DNA of 64,000 bases from Nitrospirales bacterium (GCA_012270585.1 JAAXIB010000058.1:1-64000), one strand, 5' to 3'; counted from the stretch's first letter, positions 16,699-28,048 are shown. Notes: generated from the sequence alone by a model not told the origin. Made by a program: numbers and translations.

Positions 16699-17594
16699 CA
16701 GTTCCTCACCTTCATCAAGCCGAAGATGGAAAGCAGACTGCTTCCACATCCTAACAACATACCAGTCATCACCAAAAGAAAAGAAACCTGTCGCGGGAAA
16801 ACCGGCAGAATATGCTCCATCCCCCCAAACCAGCCCGACGCGTTGAGTTCTAATCGAAAGAATTCAAATATCCCTTTCAACAACGCGAGGGACAGACCGC
16901 CGCCGACGGCCCCAAGAATCGTGCCTTCGATCACGTAGGGTATCGCAATAAACACCCCCGTGGCGCCAATCAGCCGAAGGATTTCGATTTCCTCCTTTCT
17001 GGTGTGTAACGACAAACGGATTGTATTCGCAATGATCGTCACCGTCGCCACGGCCAGAATCATCCCAATCAGCACCGCCCCCAACTCAAAGTAACTGATC
17101 ACCAACGCCAACGTGTCAATCCAGTCCTGGCTGTACGCTACGTGGATCACACCGGGAAACTGCTTGACGCGCTCGGCAAACGCACTCAGGGATTCGGCAT
17201 CCAGAAATTGCGGGGACAAACTGACGACAACGGACGAGGGTAACGGATTGCCTTCCATCCCTTCCAACAAGAGAGACTCCTCCGGAAATTGTTCGGAAAA
17301 GTCTCGAAGGGCCTGTTCCTTGGACACGAAGGTCAATGCCACGGCTGCCGGTTCGCTCCGGAGACGTTTTTGCACCAGAGACACCACCTGTTCCGAAGCC
17401 TCAGAATCCAGATAGACGACCACCTCCATGTCGCTCTGAAGCGTTCCGGTCAGGTTTTTAATATTCAAATACAGCAACAAAAACATTCCAAAACAGACCA
17501 AGGTAAAGGCCGTCGTGACGATGCCGATCATCACGTTCCCTCGATTCACGCGGAGATTGGTCACGGCCTCCCGGAGTAAATACAGCGGCCGCAT
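16698..17594 (-). CDS. ftsX: cell-division protein FtsX
   Basis: 298 residues with the FtsX layout: a cytoplasmic N-terminus (LLREAVTNLRVNRGNVMIGI), TM1 (about 20-42), an extracytoplasmic domain of about 125 residues, and three further membrane segments with the conserved TIRLSLHTRKEEIEILRLIGA loop that contacts FtsE. FtsX is the permease-like half of the FtsEX complex that transmits ATP hydrolysis to periplasmic hydrolase activators. Its start codon overlaps the ftsE stop (TAATG) and its stop overlaps the envC-like start. Confidence 0.93.
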   Translation of the reverse strand: MRPLYLLREAVTNLRVNRGNVMIGIVTTAFTLVCFGMFLLLYLNIKNLTGTLQSDMEVVVYLDSEASEQVVSLVQKRLRSEPAAVALTFVSKEQALRDFSEQFPEESLLLEGMEGNPLPSSVVVSLSPQFLDAESLSAFAERVKQFPGVIHVAYSQDWIDTLALVISYFELGAVLIGMILAVATVTIIANTIRLSLHTRKEEIEILRLIGATGVFIAIPYVIEGTILGAVGGGLSLALLKGIFEFFRLELNASGWFGGMEHILPVFPRQVSFLLVMTGMLLGCGSSLLSIFGLMKVRN

Positions 17595-18262
17595 TACGAC
17601 ATCGCCCCTTCCTCAGACACGACGCGGCCTGCCTGCAAATGGACGACCCGACCATTCATCTGTTCGACCACCCGTTGGTTATGCGTCGCCAAGAGAATCG
17701 TCGTCCCCTGAGCATGAATTTTTTTAAACAATTCCACGATTTCAACCGCCAATTCCGCATCCAAATTCCCCGTCGGTTCGTCGGCCAACAACAGAATGGG
17801 GCTGTTCACGATAGCCCGCGCAATACAAATTCGTTGTTGCTCTCCGGCTGAGAGCACACCCGTACGGACCGTCCGTTTATGGTCCATGCTAACGGCCTTC
17901 AGGGTGTCCAGCACTCGTGTCCGCGCTTCGCGTCTTTTGACGCCTTGAATAATGAGCGGCAAGACCACGTTGTCATAGACGGTTTTCTTCGAAAGCAATT
18001 GAAAGTTTTGCAGGACGATACCCATGGTGCGACGCAGATAAGGAATGGCACCCCCACGTAACCGGGCAATGTTGCGATTCTGCACGAGAATCTGTCCCGC
18101 ATCCGGAATCTCAGCGCCAAAGATCACCTTCAACAGCGTGGTCTTTCCCGCACCACTCGGTCCCGTCAGGATGACGCATTCACCCTTGTCGATCCGAAAC
18201 GAGACATCATCAAGCGCCGTACATCGATCGTAGAATTTGGAGACATGGAACAACTGAATCAT
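17594..18262 (-). CDS. ftsE: cell-division ATP-binding protein FtsE
   Basis: About 222 residues from ATG 18262 (MIQLFHVSKFYDR, the usual FtsE opening). It has Walker A GPSGAGKTT, Q-loop VLQNFQLLSKKTVYDNV, a signature helix reading LSAGEQQR instead of LSGGEQQR, Walker B ILLLADEPTGNLD and the H-loop His in LATHN. The LSGG-to-LSAG change is tolerated in some ABC ATPases. It partners FtsX in the divisome. The next gene upstream is yraN, about 60 bases away. Confidence 0.93.
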   Translation of the reverse strand: MIQLFHVSKFYDRCTALDDVSFRIDKGECVILTGPSGAGKTTLLKVIFGAEIPDAGQILVQNRNIARLRGGAIPYLRRTMGIVLQNFQLLSKKTVYDNVVLPLIIQGVKRREARTRVLDTLKAVSMDHKRTVRTGVLSAGEQQRICIARAIVNSPILLLADEPTGNLDAELAVEIVELFKKIHAQGTTILLATHNQRVVEQMNGRVVHLQAGRVVSEEGAMS

Positions 18263-18322
18263 GGGGACAATGGCTCGGCACGACGACACGTGCCCGGACA
18301 TTCATCGCGATCTTCCGCGTGC

Positions 18323-18709
18323 TTACCAACGCCGATCATCGCCGGCCACCTCGAAGGCATGTTCAATGTGTTCAAGAACGGGAGAATCAGGAGCCCCGGC
18401 ATCATAGAGGAGCACGTCGAACCGACAGGGCTGATGTTCCAGACGATGGCGTGCAAGGTATCGAGCAGCCAATTGAATGAGTTGTCGCTCTTTTCGTGCC
18501 GTCACCGCGTGGGCCACGCCTCCGTAGTGATCCGTTCGACGGGCTTTGACTTCGATAAAAATCAACGTCTCCCCCACCCGGGCTACGATATCCAACTCTC
18601 CACGACCGATCCGAACGTTGCGATCAAGAATCCGGTATCCTTTTTGGCGAAGAAACCGTTCGGCAGCAGCTTCGGCTTCTTTGCCCAGTGTCTGTCGGGT
18701 GAAGCTCAC
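18323..18709 (-). CDS. yraN: YraN-family (UPF0102) endonuclease-like protein
   Basis: About 128 residues: VSFTRQTLGKEAEAAAERFLRQKGYRILDRNVRIGRGELDIVA...LIFIEVKAR, the restriction-endonuclease-like fold of UPF0102 with the GExD...ExK pattern (GELDIV, FIEVKAR). Function is unsettled; relatives are linked to Holliday-junction processing. I chose the GTG at 18709, which overlaps the rnhB stop (GTGA) and has GGAGG six bases upstream. A longer frame to 18736 would read into rnhB. The rnhB-yraN pairing is common in bacteria. Confidence 0.9.
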   Translation of the reverse strand: MSFTRQTLGKEAEAAAERFLRQKGYRILDRNVRIGRGELDIVARVGETLIFIEVKARRTDHYGGVAHAVTARKERQLIQLAARYLARHRLEHQPCRFDVLLYDAGAPDSPVLEHIEHAFEVAGDDRRW

Positions 18710-19368
18710 GCATCCTCCTGACGGGTCGCCAGACAATGTCGCACCGGACCAAAACTGCGCCGATGGACCGGACTCGGTCCAAACCTCCGGAGTAAGCGGA
18801 GGTGCTCCGGCGTGGGATACCCTTTATGAATATGGAACCGGTAGCGGGGATCGCGCTGGTGGTATTCACACATCATTCGGTCACGGAAGACTTTGGCAAG
18901 GATTGACGCCGCGGCAATGGAAGCCGAAAGCCGATCGCCGTGAATCACGGACCGATGAGGAATGAAAAAATCAGCGCCCAGGTGCCCATCGATCAATAAG
19001 AAATCCGGTGGGATACGCAACTGATTGATGGCCCGCTGCCAAGCCAACCGCGTCGCACGGAGCACGTTCAACGAATCAATTTCGGCTTCGGATGCGACGC
19101 CGATTCCCCACGCCGTGGCAGACTCGGTAATCACCGAAAAAAGCGCCTCCCGTTCCGTGGGACTCACCTTTTTGGAATCATCAAGACTCCGCAATGAAAA
19201 CCGGCGGGGCACAATCACCGCCGCGCCGACAACCGGCCCTGCCAGGGGACCACGTCCGGCCTCGTCCAATCCGGCAACCTGTCGATACCCACGGGCCCGT
19301 GCCTCCTCTTCGAGATCGCACGTGGGGCCAACAGATCCCAACCCTATGGCCTCATTGGTAAACGTCAC
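18706..19368 (-). CDS. rnhB: ribonuclease HII
   Basis: 220 residues with RNase HII motifs: VAGLDEAGRGPLAGPVVGAAV (first catalytic DE pair), LDDSKKVSPTEREAL, FLLIDGH (second Asp), HGDRLSASIAAASILAKVFRDRMM, and YRFHIHKGYPTPEHLRLLRRFGPSPVHRRSF. It removes ribonucleotides from RNA-DNA hybrids, including single misincorporated ones. The apparent start is GTG 19368, 12 bases after the rplS stop. Downstream it overlaps yraN. Confidence 0.95.
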   Translation of the reverse strand: MTFTNEAIGLGSVGPTCDLEEEARARGYRQVAGLDEAGRGPLAGPVVGAAVIVPRRFSLRSLDDSKKVSPTEREALFSVITESATAWGIGVASEAEIDSLNVLRATRLAWQRAINQLRIPPDFLLIDGHLGADFFIPHRSVIHGDRLSASIAAASILAKVFRDRMMCEYHQRDPRYRFHIHKGYPTPEHLRLLRRFGPSPVHRRSFGPVRHCLATRQEDA

Positions 19369-19379
19369 AACACATCGGA

Positions 19380-19820
19380 TTATTCGGCAGGGTCATCTGC
19401 TGAAGCCTCTGCGCTTGCCGTAGCTGTAGACTCGTTCTTTGCGGCCGTTGTTCTGCTTGCGGTTCGGAAAAATTCCCGTTCGGCGACTTTGGCCTGCTTC
19501 CCTTTTTTGTCACGCAGATAGTACAACTTTGCTCGCCGCACTTTCCCTTTTCGTATCACGTCGATCTTCGCGATATTGGGGGAGTTCACGGGAAACACCC
19601 GTTCAACCCCAACCCCATAAGAGATTTTACGAACGGTAAACGTCTCACTGATTTTCCTGCCTTTTCGAGCAATCACGACACCTTCAAATACCTGGACCCG
19701 TTCTTTCTCACCTTCGATCACTTTCACGTGCACGCGAACGGTGTCCCCGATTTCAAACACGGGGACCGGATTCGTCGGGAACGTTTGCTCTAGCCGTTGA
19801 AGCCGATTCATGATGGTCAT
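19380..19820 (-). CDS. rplS: 50S ribosomal protein L19
   Basis: 146 residues: [11 protein letters not shown] start, then the L19 SH3-like core ([78 protein letters not shown]). The Ala/Thr/Ser-rich tail of about 30 residues is longer than in E. coli. The ATG at 19820 overlaps the trmD stop (ATGA) and has GGGGGAGG just upstream. An in-frame ATG three codons later is possible. Confidence 0.95.
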   Translation of the reverse strand: MTIMNRLQRLEQTFPTNPVPVFEIGDTVRVHVKVIEGEKERVQVFEGVVIARKGRKISETFTVRKISYGVGVERVFPVNSPNIAKIDVIRKGKVRRAKLYYLRDKKGKQAKVAEREFFRTASRTTAAKNESTATASAEASADDPAE

Positions 19821-20596
19821 CCTCCCCCTTCACGGGGGGACACGGGGGTCCCCCCTCTACATTCACGTTCCTGGGAAATATCCGACAATAATCGTTGATC
19901 TTCCTGGGTTAACGACTCCTGCTGCAACAAATCCGGACGCTTGCAATAGGTGTTTCGCAGGGCTTCTTTTCGACGCCACCGTCGAATGGCCTCATGATTG
20001 CCTGACAGCAAGACGTCGGGAACCTGGTGTCCGCGAACCGTCCGGGGCTTGGTATAATGGGGAAAATCCAACAGGGGTTCGGCAAAGGAGTCCCGTTCCA
20101 CCGACGCGGGGTCACCTACCACCCCGGACACCAATCGGACGGCCGCATCGATCATCACCAGGGCCGGCAGTTCTCCTCCCGTCAACACGTAATCACCAAG
20201 AGATATTTCTTCGGGTTCCAGCCGGATCAGCACTCGTTCATCAAGGCCTTCATAATGACCGCAGATCCACACCAGCCGTCGCGATTCCCGACTCAACGCT
20301 TGGGCAAGCCGTTGCGTAAAAGGCCGTCCTTGTGGTGAAGGCGCGATCATTCGTAATTGACTCCGCTCGTGGCCCAACGCCTCGACCGCACGGAAAATAG
20401 GCTCGGCTTTCATGATCATGCCGGACCCGCCACCGTAGGACGTATCATCAGCCACTCGATGCCGATCATCACTGAAGTCACGAATATTATGGATGCGAAT
20501 CGAAACCAGCCCTTTGTCCTGCGCACGCTTCACGATGGAGTGCGAGACGACGTTCGCCACCATTTCAGGAAACAACGTCAGAATGTCACACTGCAT
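19817..20596 (-). CDS. trmD: tRNA (guanine-N1)-methyltransferase TrmD
   Basis: About 259 residues from ATG 20596 ([12 protein letters not shown]). Trefoil-knot SPOUT methyltransferase signatures are [57 protein letters not shown] and [16 protein letters not shown]. It methylates G37 of tRNAs to prevent frameshifting. The start overlaps the rimM 3' end by 11 bases. The C-terminal tail [16 protein letters not shown] is coded by a G/C-palindrome (about 19823-19860), apparently a repeat absorbed into the gene end. Confidence 0.94.
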   Translation of the reverse strand: MQCDILTLFPEMVANVVSHSIVKRAQDKGLVSIRIHNIRDFSDDRHRVADDTSYGGGSGMIMKAEPIFRAVEALGHERSQLRMIAPSPQGRPFTQRLAQALSRESRRLVWICGHYEGLDERVLIRLEPEEISLGDYVLTGGELPALVMIDAAVRLVSGVVGDPASVERDSFAEPLLDFPHYTKPRTVRGHQVPDVLLSGNHEAIRRWRRKEALRNTYCKRPDLLQQESLTQEDQRLLSDISQERECRGGTPVSPREGGG

Positions 20597-21107
20597 CGTC
20601 ACCCACCCATTCCACACTCGGCGTGACGGTCATGACGCCTCCGGCGAGGTCGACCGAAGAGATCCATTTGCGCAAAGCAGGCAAAAGATATTCCTTGTGG
20701 GCCCCACGAACCACAAACAGATGTTGGTGCGGTAAAGCCACCACTTCCTCCAACGTTCCGAACACGTTGCCCGACTCGTCTTTTACCGTTAATCCGATCA
20801 ATTCAAACTGATAATGGTACCCTTCGGGTGCCGGCGGAACGTCCGCTTGGGGAATTTTCAGCCAAGCCCCGCGATAATCCCGCACCTCCTCCGGCGTCGA
20901 GAAGGCCCCAAATCGCAAGAGATAGGATCGGCCATCTGCGTGGACGTCGGTGACCGTCGTCACCAAGGTTTTGCCCGTAGGCAACTCCAGTGTTACCTCT
21001 TGAAGAGTCTCGAATCGATTCGGAACGTCCGTGAGTGAAAGGACGCGAGCCTGCCCTCTCACCCCGAAGGGTTTCACCAGTTTCCCGACGGTGACCATGT
21101 TCTCCAT
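20586..21107 (-). CDS. rimM: 16S rRNA processing protein RimM
   Basis: About 173 residues: VTVGKLVKPFGVRGQARVLSLTDVPNRFE opening (RimM consensus GxIxxxhGxxGxVkV), LRFGAFSTPEEVRDYRGAWLKIP, and a PRC-barrel domain (YQFELIGLTVKDESGNVFGTLEEV..HLFVVRG..EYLLPAL). It assists 30S maturation around S19. I chose ATG 21107 (GAGGGA about five bases upstream); ATG 21098 is also possible. KhpA, usually encoded between rpsP and rimM, is missing here. Confidence 0.92.
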   Translation of the reverse strand: MENMVTVGKLVKPFGVRGQARVLSLTDVPNRFETLQEVTLELPTGKTLVTTVTDVHADGRSYLLRFGAFSTPEEVRDYRGAWLKIPQADVPPAPEGYHYQFELIGLTVKDESGNVFGTLEEVVALPHQHLFVVRGAHKEYLLPALRKWISSVDLAGGVMTVTPSVEWVGDDAV

Positions 21108-21161
21108 CGATTCCCTCAACCGTCACGATTTCCGGCAACGTGATCCAAGGATGGCAAGGAG

Positions 21162-21219
21162 CCCGGTTGCTCGGAGCGCCACCGCCACACCGGGGAATGG
21201 CTCTTCACCGAGCAACGGG
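21162..21219. other. long-loop inverted repeat between rpsP and rimM
   Basis: CCCGGTTGCTCGG (21162-21174) pairs with CCGAGCAACGGG (21208-21219), with one bulged base and a 33-base loop. It occupies the position where khpA is usually encoded. There is no U-tract, so attenuation or mRNA processing is more likely than termination. Function is speculative. Confidence 0.35.
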
Positions 21220-21221
21220 CG

Positions 21222-21500
21222 TTACGCGTTCGCTTTTTTCTTCGATTCTTCGAACGTCTTCCAAATTCCGGATCGCCGAAGGAGCGTACGAACGGTCACC
21301 GAAGGCTGGGCCCCCTTCTGCAGCCAATCCAGCACACGATCCGACTTCAGATTGGTCACGGCCGGATCTTGTAAAGGATCATGCGTACCGACAATCTCGA
21401 TGTACTTCCCATCCCGACGCGCCCTGGAATCCACGGCAACGACCCGATAAAAAGGCCGTTTATGCCGGCCCATCCGGGTTAAACGCAAATGTACTGCCAC
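21222..21500 (-). CDS. rpsP: 30S ribosomal protein S16
   Basis: 92 residues with the S16 pattern: MAVHLRLTRMGRHKRPFYRVVAVDSRARRDGKYIEIVGTHDP, VLDWLQKGAQPSVTVRTLLRRSGIW and a Lys-rich end. It stabilises the 30S body. It heads rpsP-rimM-trmD-rplS-rnhB-yraN, with ffh about 110 bases upstream on the same strand. Confidence 0.96.
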   Translation of the reverse strand: MAVHLRLTRMGRHKRPFYRVVAVDSRARRDGKYIEIVGTHDPLQDPAVTNLKSDRVLDWLQKGAQPSVTVRTLLRRSGIWKTFEESKKKANA

Positions 21501-21608
21501 AAGTCTGAACCTCCTGCGAAATGAATTTTTTAAGGTTGATTATTATACGTTGTTTAAGAGCAGAAATACACCCTGTGCGTCGTTCGGTCCATTATGAGAC
21601 AGCCCGGG

Positions 21609-23018
21609 CTAAGGCGATTGAAGGGCACGAATCAGTTTCCCCCGTTTCTTGAGTTTCCCCAGCTTCCCCGGTTTACCGGGCTTTCCCCCAACCAGTGACT
21701 TCAACATGTTGCGCGCCGTCAAAAATTGCTTGATGAGTCGATTGATCTCTTGAACGGAGGTTCCACTCCCCTTGGCCACGCGTTTCTTGCGGCTGCCGTT
21801 CAGGATCACATGATCCAAACGCTCTGCCGGCGTCATCGAATCAATAATCGCGACCACCCGCTTCATTTCCTTTTCCGGCAGATCCTGGCTCACCCCTGCA
21901 TTCATCATCGACTTCAGCTTCCCGGCGCCGGGCAACATCCCCAAAATCTGCTCCATGGATCCCAACTTGTTGACCTGTTTGATCTGATCTCGAAAATCTT
22001 CAAGGGTCAGGGCATGACTCGAAGCTCTTTTCTGCAGGGCCAGGGCTTCGTCTTGCGAGAAGGACTGTTGTGCCTTTTCGATCAGCGACAATACGTCGCC
22101 CATCCCCAAAATCCGAGAGGCCATACGATCGGGATGAAAGGGTTCCAGGGCGTCGGACTTTTCCCCCACGCCAAGATACTTCACCGGCTTCCCGATCGCC
22201 GCCCGCATCGAAAGCAGGGCTCCCCCTCGCGCGTCGCCTTCGATCTTCGTCAAAATCACCCCGGTCACACCCAAGCGTTTATCAAACTGTTCCGCCACGT
22301 TGACGGCTTCCTGGCCGGTCATCGCATCGGCAACCAACAACACTTCCCGTGGCGTCACCGCGGCTTTGATCTGTTCCAACTCCAACATCAATTCGTCGTC
22401 AATATGAAGCCGCCCTCCGGTATCCAGGACCACAACGTCATAGCCGTGTTCCCGACCTCGATGGACGCCCTCCGAACAAAAACGCACAACTTCCCGGCGA
22501 GTCGACAGCAGCCGGTCCGCACGATGAACGGGAACGTCGAGGCTGGCTCCCAAGGCGGCCAATTGTTCCGCGGCAGCCGGGCGTCGGGGATCCGCCGCAA
22601 TGAGCAACACGCGCTTGCCCTGTTCGGTAAACAAGCGGGCGACTTTGCCGCAGGTGGTGGTTTTCCCGGCCCCTTGCAGGCCCACCATCATCATGATGGT
22701 AGGTGGTTGAGAGGAAAGCGACAGGCCGGAATGGTCCTGGCCCATCAGGTCGCGCAATTCTTCCCACACGATTTTGACGACTTGCTGCCCCGGCGTCAGG
22801 CTTTCGAGGACTTTGCTGCCCGTGGCTTTTCCCTGCACGCGTCCGATGAAGTCCTTGACCACTCGAAAATTGACGTCGGCCTCAAGCAGGGCCAAGCGTA
22901 CTTCCTTCAAGGCCTGGACGACGTCCTGTTCTTTGAGAACACCGGCACCACGGAGTTTTTTGAGGACGCCGTCAATTTTGTCGGTGAGAGATGAAAACAC
23001 GAAATCGCTCCTGGCCAT
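21609..23018 (-). CDS. ffh: signal recognition particle GTPase Ffh
   Basis: 469 residues: N domain (about 1-90), G domain with G1 GLQGAGKTTTCGK, AADPRRPAA, G3 DTGGRLHID, GQEAVNVAEQF and LTKIEGDARGGA, then a methionine-rich M domain and a basic Gly/Lys tail. Ffh with 4.5S RNA targets nascent membrane proteins to FtsY. Two canonical G-motif residues differ: G3 DTAGR reads DTGGR, and G4 TKLD reads TKIE, with Glu in place of the Asp that contacts guanine. Everything else matches, so it is surely Ffh. Confidence 0.95.
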   Translation of the reverse strand: MARSDFVFSSLTDKIDGVLKKLRGAGVLKEQDVVQALKEVRLALLEADVNFRVVKDFIGRVQGKATGSKVLESLTPGQQVVKIVWEELRDLMGQDHSGLSLSSQPPTIMMMVGLQGAGKTTTCGKVARLFTEQGKRVLLIAADPRRPAAAEQLAALGASLDVPVHRADRLLSTRREVVRFCSEGVHRGREHGYDVVVLDTGGRLHIDDELMLELEQIKAAVTPREVLLVADAMTGQEAVNVAEQFDKRLGVTGVILTKIEGDARGGALLSMRAAIGKPVKYLGVGEKSDALEPFHPDRMASRILGMGDVLSLIEKAQQSFSQDEALALQKRASSHALTLEDFRDQIKQVNKLGSMEQILGMLPGAGKLKSMMNAGVSQDLPEKEMKRVVAIIDSMTPAERLDHVILNGSRKKRVAKGSGTSVQEINRLIKQFLTARNMLKSLVGGKPGKPGKLGKLKKRGKLIRALQSP

Positions 23019-23147
23019 TGGAAAATACGAAGAAAATGTTGTGCAGTCTAGTCAAGCCTCAAAAAGCCTGTCAAGAAGCCCGCTTTCTTGACTTAACGGG
23101 AAGATTGCCTTACGTTTTCCAGTAGTTTCCCTTATTCCAAAGAAAAT

Positions 23148-23444
23148 GTGTCTTCTCAATTTCCGGCTTCGGCGAGCACACCGGTGAAAAAATCAGGCTG
23201 GACGTTACTGGGGTTTATTTTTATCGGAGGTCTGCTGGGGGGAATGTTAGGTGAAATTCTCACCGTTTTTTCCCCCTCAGAACAGATTCAAACCATTTTT
23301 GCCAAATCGCTCTCCCCAGGCATAGACCCACCCCTTACCGTCAATCTGATCCTGATCAAGGTGACCCTCGGCTTTCTCTTCAAAATAAACCTGCTCACGA
23401 TCCTGGGTATCTTACTCGGCATCTATCTCTACAAAAACATCTAG
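23148..23444 (+). CDS. DUF4321 membrane protein
   Basis: 98 residues with two transmembrane segments: GWTLLGFIFIGGLLGGMLGEIL and a C-terminal LTILGILLGIYLYKNI. The PPLTVNLILIKVTLGFLFKINL stretch between them matches the short DUF4321 family. The start appears to be GTG 23148. Function unknown. It sits alone on the plus strand between ffh and uvrB. Confidence 0.75.
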   Translation: MSSQFPASASTPVKKSGWTLLGFIFIGGLLGGMLGEILTVFSPSEQIQTIFAKSLSPGIDPPLTVNLILIKVTLGFLFKINLLTILGILLGIYLYKNI

Positions 23445-23479
23445 CAGCGTACGACAAATAACGCCGGCAAAGGAACACG

Positions 23480-25486
<2,007 letters not shown>

Positions 25487-25617
25487 GGCACACCAGGAAC
25501 CCTCATCATAGCATACTCGCCGGCATGCAATGGGAAAGGCGGGCTGAAGGCTCCTTCCTGATCGTTCCAACAGCCCCACCGATTTCGAGCTTCACAAGTC
25601 CAACGGACCACGGCATA

Positions 25618-28008
25618 ATGTTCGTTACCTCTATGATGACCGAAGCCGACACCTGTAGAAAGTACGTCCTCCCCAAATTGATACAAGCCGGGTGGGATAA
25701 CGACCCTCATTCGTTTACCGAGCAAAAAACCTTTACGGATGGCCGGATCGTAGGTTCGGGCAATCAGGTCCGTCGTCGTCCTCAGAAACGGGCAGACTAT
25801 CTACTGCGGTACACACGCGACTTTACGATCGCAGTAGTGGAGGCTAAAGCTGCCCACCAGTCACCCGGAGATGGGCTAGCCCAAGCAAAAGAATACGCAG
25901 AAATCCTGGGGCTAAAATTCGCTTATGCCACAAACGGACACGGCATTATTGAATTTGATTACATAACCGGAAAAGAGCGCGAAATAGAAACGTTTCCTTC
26001 TCCCCATGAACTATGGCAACGTTTCCGAAACCACCAAAACATCTCCGACGAGAAAACTGCCCGACAACTCTTAACTCCGTCCAATCATCTCACCGGAAAA
26101 AGTCCTCGTTACTACCAGGAAATTGCCATTAATCGCACAGTGCAAGCGATTTTGGAAGGTAAACAACGAGTCTTGCTCACCATGGCCACGGGAACGGGAA
26201 AAACCGTGGTTGCATTTCAAATTTGCTGGAAACTCTGGAGCAGCCGCTGGAATAGAATCGGCGCACACCGTCGCCCCAAAATGCTTTATCTGGCTGACCG
26301 CAATATCCTGATCGATGACCCTAAGGACAAAATTTTCGCAGCCATGGGAGATGCCCGCTGGAAGATCGAAAACGGGGAAGCCAACAAAGGCCGTGAAATG
26401 TACTTTGCCATTTACCAGGCCATTGCAAAAGATGAACGCCGGCCAGGGCTCTACAAGGAATATCCTCGTGACTTTTTCGACCTCATCGTCGTGGACGAGT
26501 GCCATCGAGGAAGCGCACGAGATACCAGCAATTGGCGTGAGATCTTAGAGTATTTTTCACCGGCCTTTCAACTCGGCATGACGGCAACGCCACTTCGCGA
26601 AGACAATCGAGACACCTACCAATACTTCGGCAACCCGATTTATATCTACAGTCTTAAGCAAGGCATCGAGGATGGATTTCTGGCTCCCTACCGAGTCCAC
26701 CGAGTCATGACCACCTGGGATGCTGCGGGATGGAGACCGAGCCAAACCGACCTCGACCGATACGGCCGAGAAATCCCTGACGAAGAATATCAAACCAGGG
26801 ATTTTGAACGCGTGATAGCACTTCGAAAACGGACCGACGCCATTGCGCGACATCTGACCGACTTTATGCAAGCAACCGATCGGTTTGCTAAAACGATTGT
26901 ATTCTGCGTAGACCAAGAACATGCCGACACCATGCGCCAGACACTCAATAATCTCAACTCGGACCTTGTCAAACAATATCCGGACTATGTCTGCAGGGTG
27001 ACATCGGAAGAAGGCCAGATCGGCCGAGGTCACTTGGGACGCTTTCAGGATGTAGAAACAAACTCCCCGGTGATTCTCACAACGTCTAAACTGCTCACCA
27101 CGGGTGTAGATGCACCAACGTGTAAAAACATCGTGTTGGCAAGAGTGGTGGACTCCATGACAGACTTCAAGCAAATCATCGGACGGGGAACCAGAGTTCG
27201 GGACGATTACGGGAAGCTCTACTTCAACATCTTAGACTATACCGGCTCGGCCACCCGACTCTTTGCCGATCCGGATTTTGATGGAGAACCCGCGCTCATC
27301 ACTGAAGAACAAGTCGATGAAGATGGAAATACCATCCCCACGACCTATGAGATCATTGAAGACCACAGTATCTCCGCAGAAACAGAGGAAACTTATCCAT
27401 TAGATCAAACGATCGGAGATGATGCTGAAGGACCGCCCCGGAAGTACTATTTTGATGGAGGACAAGTCGAAATTGCAGCCCATTTAGTCTATGAACTCGA
27501 TCCGGACGGCAAACAACTGTCGGTGGTCAAGTTTACGGATTATGCAGCAGACAAAGTCAGAACCCTGTATCCCTCAGCCGCCAACCTCAAAACCCAGTGG
27601 GCCAACCCGGAAAAACGCTCGGAAATTATCGAAAAGCTGGCTGAACGAGGGATCGACTTTGAGGAACTGGCCCTGGTGACCCAGCAACCTCAGGCCGATC
27701 CATTTGATCTGCTCTGCCACGTTGCCTTTAATGCGCCCCTCCGGACACGAAGAGAACGCGCAGATCGTCTTCGCAAAGAGAAAAAAGACTTCTTCGAAAA
27801 ATATAGTCAGGAAGCTCAGACAATATTGAACGAACTGTTGGAAAAATACGCCGAACACGGAACAGCCCAATTTCTGATTCCGGATATCCTAAAAGTCCCG
27901 CCGCTCTCCAACCATGGAAATGTCGTAGAGATTACCGACCTCTTCGGAGGACCCGATCAATTGCGAGCCGCCGTCCACCAACTTCAGTCTCTCCTGTATG
28001 CAGCATAA
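25618..28008 (+). CDS. hsdR: type I restriction enzyme R subunit
   Basis: About 796 residues. N-terminal PD-(D/E)xK nuclease region with DYLLRYTRDFTIAVVEAKAA (ExK) and a nearby GLAQAKEYAEILGLKFAYATNG segment; then an SF2 translocase with Walker A MATGTGKTVVAF, motif II VVDECHRGS, motif III GMTATPLR and motif VI IIGRGTRVRDDYGKLYF; then a C-terminal helical domain. It belongs to the EcoEI-like R subunits (MTEADTCRKYVLPKLIQAGW). The start could be ATG 25618, 25633 or 25636. Unusually, a toxin-antitoxin pair separates it from hsdM and hsdS. Confidence 0.93.
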   Translation: MFVTSMMTEADTCRKYVLPKLIQAGWDNDPHSFTEQKTFTDGRIVGSGNQVRRRPQKRADYLLRYTRDFTIAVVEAKAAHQSPGDGLAQAKEYAEILGLKFAYATNGHGIIEFDYITGKEREIETFPSPHELWQRFRNHQNISDEKTARQLLTPSNHLTGKSPRYYQEIAINRTVQAILEGKQRVLLTMATGTGKTVVAFQICWKLWSSRWNRIGAHRRPKMLYLADRNILIDDPKDKIFAAMGDARWKIENGEANKGREMYFAIYQAIAKDERRPGLYKEYPRDFFDLIVVDECHRGSARDTSNWREILEYFSPAFQLGMTATPLREDNRDTYQYFGNPIYIYSLKQGIEDGFLAPYRVHRVMTTWDAAGWRPSQTDLDRYGREIPDEEYQTRDFERVIALRKRTDAIARHLTDFMQATDRFAKTIVFCVDQEHADTMRQTLNNLNSDLVKQYPDYVCRVTSEEGQIGRGHLGRFQDVETNSPVILTTSKLLTTGVDAPTCKNIVLARVVDSMTDFKQIIGRGTRVRDDYGKLYFNILDYTGSATRLFADPDFDGEPALITEEQVDEDGNTIPTTYEIIEDHSISAETEETYPLDQTIGDDAEGPPRKYYFDGGQVEIAAHLVYELDPDGKQLSVVKFTDYAADKVRTLYPSAANLKTQWANPEKRSEIIEKLAERGIDFEELALVTQQPQADPFDLLCHVAFNAPLRTRRERADRLRKEKKDFFEKYSQEAQTILNELLEKYAEHGTAQFLIPDILKVPPLSNHGNVVEITDLFGGPDQLRAAVHQLQSLLYAA

Positions 28009-28025
28009 CCAATACTGCAAAAACC

Positions 28026-28040
28026 TTACATTAAATGTAA
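28026..28040. promoter_or_regulatory. AbiEi operator O1 (15-bp palindrome)
   Basis: TTACATTAAATGTAA is a perfect odd palindrome. An identical copy lies at 28080-28094, 54 bases away (about five helical turns). O1 sits upstream of the -35 box. Tandem inverted repeats bound cooperatively by the antitoxin are known for AbiE systems. Confidence 0.75.
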
Positions 28041-28048
28041 TTTTTGTG

